Shown: positions 6,501-9,680 of the stretch, piece by piece | How positions within the stretch are numbered: position 1 is the stretch's first letter | Layout: each line of letters starts with the position of its first letter | NCBI GenBank assembly: GCA_029934165.1 | Contig: JAOZMU010000086.1 | Location: 1-9,680, forward strand | Direction of reading: 5' to 3' | DNA from: Bacteroidales bacterium | GTDB lineage: Bacteria; Bacteroidota; Bacteroidia; Bacteroidales; JAOZMU01 | DNA length: 9,680 nt | The notes under the pieces: model-generated | The model's database searches: none | What the model was told of the DNA's origin: nothing | What the model saw: the letters and a program-made list of their open reading frames with translations, nothing else | Translations under genes and position numbers: made by a program

Positions 6501-8951
6501 ATTGAAATCGACAGCAGCGACAACTTCTTGACAATCTGCATTAACAGTTATTGTAATCGAATCTGTTGTCGAACAACCAAGCTCGTCTGTAACCGTTATA
6601 AAATAAATTCCTGCGGTATCGGCTAAAAATTCTTGTTCCGAAGAACCATTATGCCATTCGTATGAAACAAATTCATTTCCAGCGTCTAATATGATTGGTG
6701 CATTTGGATAAATTGTAGTATCTTCGCCAAGAAAAACACTGGAAAGTGCAGTTGTAACTACAATTGAATCACGTGTTGTACAGTTATTTCCATTTGTAAC
6801 ATCTACCCAGTAGTCGCCTCCTTGCAAAACAGTTAAAGTGTTGGCTAAACTATCAGGAACATTCCATAAATACGAGTCAAAGCCAGTAGCTACGGATAAA
6901 ACAAGAGTATCATTAGTACAAAGAATCAAATCGCTACCAAGCGAAATTTCTGGTGATGGAATTGTTGTAACTTCAATAGTATCAGCAAACAACCCGCAAT
7001 TATTTGTTATATTCAACCAATAAGTTCCAGTGGTTGAAATTTCTTGAGAATTTGCAGAAGAATTATTTTGCCATAAATAATTGCCATAACCATCTGCCGT
7101 TTGCAATACTATTTGCGAACCGTTGCAAATAGTAGTATCGTTGCCAAAGTTTATGCTCGGAATACTATCTGTTGTTATAATAATTGTGTCGCTTCCTTGA
7201 CAGCCATTGGCGTTTGTTGCTGTAACATGATATATACCATTGTTTTGAACAATAAATGTAGATTCAGTACTTCCAGCGTTTTGCCATTCGTATGCTGAAA
7301 ATTCGCTACCTGCATCTAAAACAAACGAGCTGTTTTTACAAATTGTTGTATCGTTTCCAAGCGAAATATTTGGTAAGTCAGCAACCGTTATTTGCAAAGT
7401 ATCTCGTCCCGTACAGCCTGCAAACGTTTCAATATCAACCCAAGCTTGAGTACTTACAGAAAACTGCTGTAAATAATCTGTATATCCATTATGCCATAGA
7501 TAATTAGATGCAGAACCAGCATTTGCATCAACGACATTTCCGAAACAGATTAAAGTATCATTACCAAGAAAATTTTTTGGTTTTGGTGCAATTGAAATAG
7601 TTTGCCAAACAGTGTCAATTTGTCCATTTCTATTCGTTATTAAACTAACGTTAAATGTACCATAATTGCTATATTGATATGTTGGTGAAATTTCAATCGA
7701 AGTATCGGCAGGTGCATTGTCGTCATCGCCAAAATCCCAGTAAACACTGGTTATTCCAGATGAATTAGAAATTTGAAATTGAGTTTCATCGCCTTCGCAA
7801 AAGTTTGAAATTGTGAATGATACCTTTTCAAGAAAAGTCGTTGTCGTGTTTGGCAAACCCATTTTTGAAACACGTCCGTTAAGGTATAAACCCATGTCCA
7901 AATATCCACATTCAGATGCAGAATTGTTTGGTTGTGTGATAGTTCCAAGATAGTGTCGATTCATGCCTGCTACATAAATAGTATCGTTTTTGGCAATTTG
8001 TATCGCTGCAATTTGGTATTGTTCTGCCGTTGCAATCAATGTCGCAGATGTTAGAATTTCGTCGGTTGTTGTTTTCGATAAGTCGAGTTGATAAATCCCT
8101 GAATTTGGACTTACGAAACTAACATAAAGTTTGGTGTTATCCGGCGAAAATTCAATACCATACGGTTCTCTCGAAAGTGGCAACGAAAACTGAATTGGTG
8201 AAGACACCTCGCCAGTTGCTGCATTGAAATTAAATGCTTCCGCAACGCTGCTACCACGCAGAGCCACAGCTAGTTTAGTGCCGTTTGGTGATGCTTTTAA
8301 ATATCCAGATTTATCTTTCGTATTTAAGTTATGGACACTACCGACAGAACTAATAATTGGATTTGGATTTATACCAGAAGCCGTTAGTAGGAAAGCTGCA
8401 AATTCGTTACTATTCCATTTATGCGTTATTATCCAATAATCAATATTATTTTGATGTTGAACTGCTGTAATGCGTTCAGTTGCTTGGTTTTGTGGTAATA
8501 AATTTGTGTTTTTTTCAACAATTTGTCCTGTATAACTTGAAGCCGTCCAGTCTGCCACAGAATAGCAAAAGCCCGAACCTTCCGATGTACCGTAAGCACT
8601 TGTAGTAAAGAGATATATCAATGAATTATTACCCGGTTTGGCTATTAATAAGCTACTTTGTGCCGAATTTTGATTCCCTGACAGGTTTCTACCTTCATAC
8701 ATTGGGCTATTAAATTGGCTCCATAGCGTTTCACCGTTTGAGTAGCAAATAAGACTGCCATTTGCATTGCACAAAACCGAACTGCCATCTGTTGAATATA
8801 ATGCACTGTTATTCAACGCTTCGGGTGGTGATGTGCCAAAAGAAACGCTAACATTTTCACCAAAATGCCAAACTTGACTTTGAGATTGTGCAAATAAACT
8901 ATTAGCGAATAAGGAAAAGATGAAAATCAGATATAACAGTTTGTAATTCAT
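3516..8951 (-). CDS. Giant secreted adhesin-like protein with Ig-like/PKD repeats and T9SS type B sorting domain
   Basis: This 1811-aa protein is predicted to be exported and attached to, or released from, the cell surface. Visible parts in order: signal peptide 1-22 (cleavage after LFAQ); residues 23-370 with a WHFG motif and repeated strand motifs such as LKASPNGTKLAVAL and IEFSPDNTKLYVSF, resembling a beta-propeller; PKD domain about 368-455 (WDFGD at 405-409); five Ig-like repeats 461-807; second PKD domain about 808-915 (WNYGDG from W863); a longer divergent repeat about 916-1015; nine Ig-like repeats 1016-1650; a SprB-repeat-like segment about 1651-1720; and a C-terminal type B sorting domain from about 1725, with IPNVFTPNGDG at 1729-1739 and a WGxxIHEFESGDSGWNG-like core. 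Most repeats hold two Cys that could form a disulfide. It heads a two-gene operon with the PorP/SprF-like gene. Adhesion or gliding is inferred; no enzyme domain is visible. The ATG precedes a clean signal peptide. Confidence 0.92.
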   Translation of the reverse strand: MNYKLLYLIFIFSLFANSLFAQSQSQVWHFGENVSVSFGTSPPEALNNSALYSTDGSSVLCNANGSLICYSNGETLWSQFNSPMYEGRNLSGNQNSAQSSLLIAKPGNNSLIYLFTTSAYGTSEGSGFCYSVADWTASSYTGQIVEKNTNLLPQNQATERITAVQHQNNIDYWIITHKWNSNEFAAFLLTASGINPNPIISSVGSVHNLNTKDKSGYLKASPNGTKLAVALRGSSVAEAFNFNAATGEVSSPIQFSLPLSREPYGIEFSPDNTKLYVSFVSPNSGIYQLDLSKTTTDEILTSATLIATAEQYQIAAIQIAKNDTIYVAGMNRHYLGTITQPNNSASECGYLDMGLYLNGRVSKMGLPNTTTTFLEKVSFTISNFCEGDETQFQISNSSGITSVYWDFGDDDNAPADTSIEISPTYQYSNYGTFNVSLITNRNGQIDTVWQTISIAPKPKNFLGNDTLICFGNVVDANAGSASNYLWHNGYTDYLQQFSVSTQAWVDIETFAGCTGRDTLQITVADLPNISLGNDTTICKNSSFVLDAGSEFSAYEWQNAGSTESTFIVQNNGIYHVTATNANGCQGSDTIIITTDSIPSINFGNDTTICNGSQIVLQTADGYGNYLWQNNSSANSQEISTTGTYWLNITNNCGLFADTIEVTTIPSPEISLGSDLILCTNDTLVLSVATGFDSYLWNVPDSLANTLTVLQGGDYWVDVTNGNNCTTRDSIVVTTALSSVFLGEDTTIYPNAPIILDAGNEFVSYEWHNGSSEQEFLADTAGIYFITVTDELGCSTTDSITITVNADCQEVVAAVDFNNSQPLTTDSIIRLCPNDKAVSLSGYGIYPENNTTYEQGDAGSLFIWNYGDGQIDTMQTVNHTYSSSGGYRINLRIVDIMNCTSINSIDFQVQITESPITKTENTQICVGNEVVLNAGIAPLDVVELAVYSYANIEDSISFSVPIDSLRWSGENIQSATSSSISVTTEIDGTYNYLLKVYDSFGCLHETTSILTINPNPTVNLGVDTSVCSGGSLLFDAGDSQASYLWSDNSDNQTFTASQEGDIWAKVTNLFGCFDIDTVSFTVLEYPQISLREDTIICENSELTLWVDTVYVSYLWNIPDSTDNTLTINQNGTYSIEVIDSGNHCVGRDSVNIYTYENPTFNLGNDTTTCSNNPFTITANGDYTFLWNDGSSSNQITVNTTGSYWTIATNSVNCQNADTIEVIVQEAPEINLGIDTAICFGDTIVFDAGTGYDNYFWNVTGQTAQTLRADTAGVYFVDASITGSLCHAYDTISLSVNQLPFVTLGEDTALCQNDTVIFDAGEGFVSYAWNVDGENTQILRTDTAGTFNITVSDENNCIGRDTVVFSLYPLPIAGLEETDSICEGTNLTLDAGTGYTNYLWSNDSTVQSIVVNISGLYWIELTDAHNCIGRDSISITVLPVAAELSLGVDTTICEQSTVTFNAGLGFDTYLWNLQDSTLQTMTVAEAGTYWVEVSNECGTDRDSIVLSVAPLPVIELGSDTTLCEGDIITLDAGNSFTAYLWSDLTTNQTLQVSENGTYSVVVESAANCENQDFINIIFSPLPWVNIGHDFALCEGDSSILDAGLGFVSYQWSQGDTVQSIQIKTPDTYIVNISDGNLCLGSDTINVSHSPSPVFDSIYNPDDGQLVIGVENYSGTSPYQYRISDTFGTSTEQYTAAFFNLEPGTYTVEVIDDNGCIITSEGIVADDLEVFIPNVFTPNGDGANDFWRVPILDDFSDGIARVYDRWGKLIHEFESGDSGWNGNYNGTAMPSDSYWYIVTLKKGKTFTGYFTLKR
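4002..5906 (-). repeat. Second Ig-like repeat block of the giant protein (9 units)
   Basis: Residues 1016-1650 consist of nine units of about 70 aa. The pattern is LGxDTxxC, then DAGxGYxxYLW, a variable stretch, GxYWVxVT, an NCxGRD-type motif and ITVxPLP. Units 9 and 10 of the protein (roughly 4860-5270) also resemble each other at DNA level, for example sharing CCTGCxGTGTCTG, which points to a fairly recent tandem duplication. The seventh unit departs from the pattern: LRED replaces LGxD and WVD replaces DAG. Confidence 0.85.
6531..7571 (-). repeat. First Ig-like repeat block of the giant protein (5 units)
   Basis: Residues 461-807 consist of five units of about 69 aa with the same pattern as the second block. 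The fifth unit, next to the inserted PKD domain, has Tyr at 748 (TTIYPN) where other units have Cys, while its second Cys (C793) remains. Unit 4 resembles unit 7 of the other block (SYLWNxPDS followed by NTLT), so the array may have grown partly by duplication of blocks rather than single units. Confidence 0.8.
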
Positions 8952-9025
8952 TGGATTAAAATTTTAAGTAAATTTTCTATTGTCAAAAAATATGTTGATA
9001 ATTTACAATAGTAACGTATTATTAT

Positions 9026-9033
9026 CAAAATTA
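9026..9033 (-). promoter_or_regulatory. Candidate -7 promoter element of the adhesin-porP operon
   Basis: Read on the minus strand this is TAATTTTG, an exact fit to the Bacteroidota consensus TAnnTTTG, about 75 bp before the ATG of the giant gene. The -33 region upstream (TTTTCC) is only a partial match and its spacing is short. The leader would be about 70 nt long, very AT-rich, and without a Shine-Dalgarno sequence. Confidence 0.33.
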
Positions 9034-9119
9034 GTTTATCTTAATTTCGGAAAATTGGTTTAATTTATTCGATAGAACCAACAAAAAGCAAACTAATTTC
9101 CATAAAGAAACCTTGCCGA

Positions 9120-9153
9120 TTGTTATTGGGTTGAATATAAGCTATATACTACT
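9120..9153 (+). repeat. Family B intergenic repeat, right copy
   Basis: This segment matches 2425-2458 at 31 of 34 positions in the same orientation (core GGTTGAATATAAGCTA). The similarity ends at 9153, two bases before the family A element begins at 9156. The copy therefore lacks the ACAACTTCGT...TACGTGTTT half and appears to be joined to family A there. Confidence 0.65.
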
Positions 9154-9155
9154 GC

Positions 9156-9192
9156 AAGGTCTAAGACCTATTTAATGTTGCTTACGCATTTC
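9156..9192 (+). repeat. Family A repeat element, right copy
   Basis: The element has AAGGTCTAAGACCTA at 9156-9170, a short spacer, and TTGCTTACGCA at 9178-9188. It matches the reverse complement of 772-808 at 34 of 37 positions. Weaker similarity to the left copy continues to about 9225, that is, up to the start of the methyltransferase remnant. The core AGGTCTAAGACCT is a palindrome around a central A. Confidence 0.7.
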
Positions 9193-9218
9193 GGCAAAGT
9201 TCATTTAATCAGCGAAAT

Positions 9219-9567
9219 ATGAACATTAGAATTGATAATTGACCTTCACAGAAATTCGGAGAGACAAGGTATGGGAAGTGAAAGGGAAACACTTAAAGCT
9301 CTTGGTTTTATGGATTTACCGAAAGACAGAGTATTGAAAATATCTGACATCGGTTGTGGTTCGGGCGGACAAGCAATTTCGCTTGCCAAAAATTTATACG
9401 GACAGATAATTGCCATAGATTTATTTCCAGCGTTTTTAGATGAATTGAAAGCAAAATCCGAGAAACTTGAACTTAAAAGTAAAATCGAAATTCTTGAAAA
9501 ATCAATGGACGAATTACCATTTGATAATGAAGTGTTTGACATTATTTGGTCGGAAGGTGCAATTTAA
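9219..9567 (+). pseudogene. Truncated class I SAM-dependent methyltransferase
   Basis: The reading frame encodes the N-terminal part of a class I SAM-dependent methyltransferase. The SAM-binding motif I is clear (SDIGCGSGGQ), followed by an acidic motif II region (IIAIDLFPAFLDEL) and the motif IV region (FDIIWSEGAI), where the protein ends. Relatives are roughly 250 aa, so more than half is missing. The stop codon at 9565-9567 overlaps the 15-bp family A repeat at 9566-9580, which marks the break. The in-frame start is only a TTG at 9232. An ATG at 9219 is out of frame, but omitting one base (A9225) would give MNLELIIDLHRNSERQGMGS, a natural N-terminus. A frameshift near the start is therefore likely. 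The gene is probably dead. The original substrate cannot be told. Confidence 0.75.
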
Positions 9568-9580
9568 GGTCTAAGACCTA
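9566..9580 (+). repeat. Directly repeated family A core at the methyltransferase break
   Basis: AAGGTCTAAGACCTA is an exact 15-bp copy of 9156-9170 in the same orientation, 410 bp away. The methyltransferase frame ends inside it. It can also fold as a 5-bp stem (AGGTC/GACCT) with a TAA loop followed by A and T6, which resembles a small terminator. The two readings are not exclusive. Confidence 0.7.
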
Positions 9581-9634
9581 TTTTTTATGAAACGTTTAAG
9601 CTGTGAATTAACAACTTACGTTAATAAAAAGCGG

Positions 9635-9662
9635 AAAAACTTTTGTAAGAGTACTTATATTA
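9635..9662 (+). repeat. Outer segment of family A, inverted partner of 700-727
   Basis: The segment matches the reverse complement of 700-727 at 24 of 28 positions, including AAAAACTTTTGTA. Its distance from the core at 9566-9580 (54 bp) is close to the distance in the left copy (66 bp), which suggests that the second core and this segment are the continuation of one element into which the methyltransferase piece was placed. Confidence 0.5.
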
Positions 9663-9680
9663 TGTTTTCCGAGTGCTGAA

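Noticed and set aside
4002..7571. Regularly spaced repeats that might suggest a CRISPR array
   Set aside because: The period is about 210 bp, the units are diverged, and they translate into Ig-like domains in one open frame.
9246..9542. 98-codon minus-strand frame opposite the methyltransferase remnant
   Set aside because: The plus-strand frame has clear SAM-binding motifs, while the minus-strand product is serine- and leucine-rich without any motif, as expected for a shadow.
9587..9679. Small plus-strand frame of 30 codons starting with ATG just after the repeat at 9566-9580
   Set aside because: It ends at a stop at the window edge, has no recognisable sequence or promoter, and covers the family A outer segment shared with 700-727, so it is more likely repeat sequence than a gene.

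Overview
The window looks like a piece of chromosome from a low-GC member of the Bacteroidota (Bacteroidetes). Three things point there: a very large surface protein ending in a type IX secretion system (T9SS) type B sorting domain, a PorP/SprF-family outer-membrane protein directly behind it, and the general lack of Shine-Dalgarno sequences before the genes. The sequence does not allow a genus to be named.

Layout. Positions 1-893 are AT-rich and hold no convincing intact gene. They contain a possible gene remnant (235-420, minus strand), pieces of two intergenic repeat families (called A and B here), and a 140-bp nested inverted repeat (481-620). Two plus-strand genes follow: a 123-aa protein of unknown function (894-1265) and a 337-aa MtfA-type zinc metallopeptidase with two membrane helices and a C-terminal SEC-C zinc motif (1371-2384). 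Facing them on the minus strand is a two-gene unit covering 2492-8951. The upstream gene encodes an 1811-aa adhesin-like protein: signal peptide, probable beta-propeller, PKD domain, 14 Ig-like repeats in two blocks split by a second PKD domain, and a T9SS sorting domain. After a 4-bp gap comes a PorP/SprF-like protein. The right edge (8952-9680) returns to repeats and holds the N-terminal part of a class I SAM methyltransferase that stops inside a 15-bp repeat.

How the genes fit together. The giant protein is probably exported through the Sec system and then the T9SS, with the linked PorP/SprF protein as its dedicated outer-membrane partner. This gene pairing is established for SprB/SprF-type systems. 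The MtfA-like protein and the 123-aa protein have no visible link to this unit.

The least explained signal is the repeat structure. A 37-bp family A segment occurs in inverted orientation at 772-808 and 9156-9192, so it brackets all the intact genes. Two directly repeated 15-bp copies of its palindromic core (9156-9170 and 9566-9580) flank the truncated methyltransferase. This suggests that these repeats serve as junctions for recombination or gene insertion, but one window cannot prove it.
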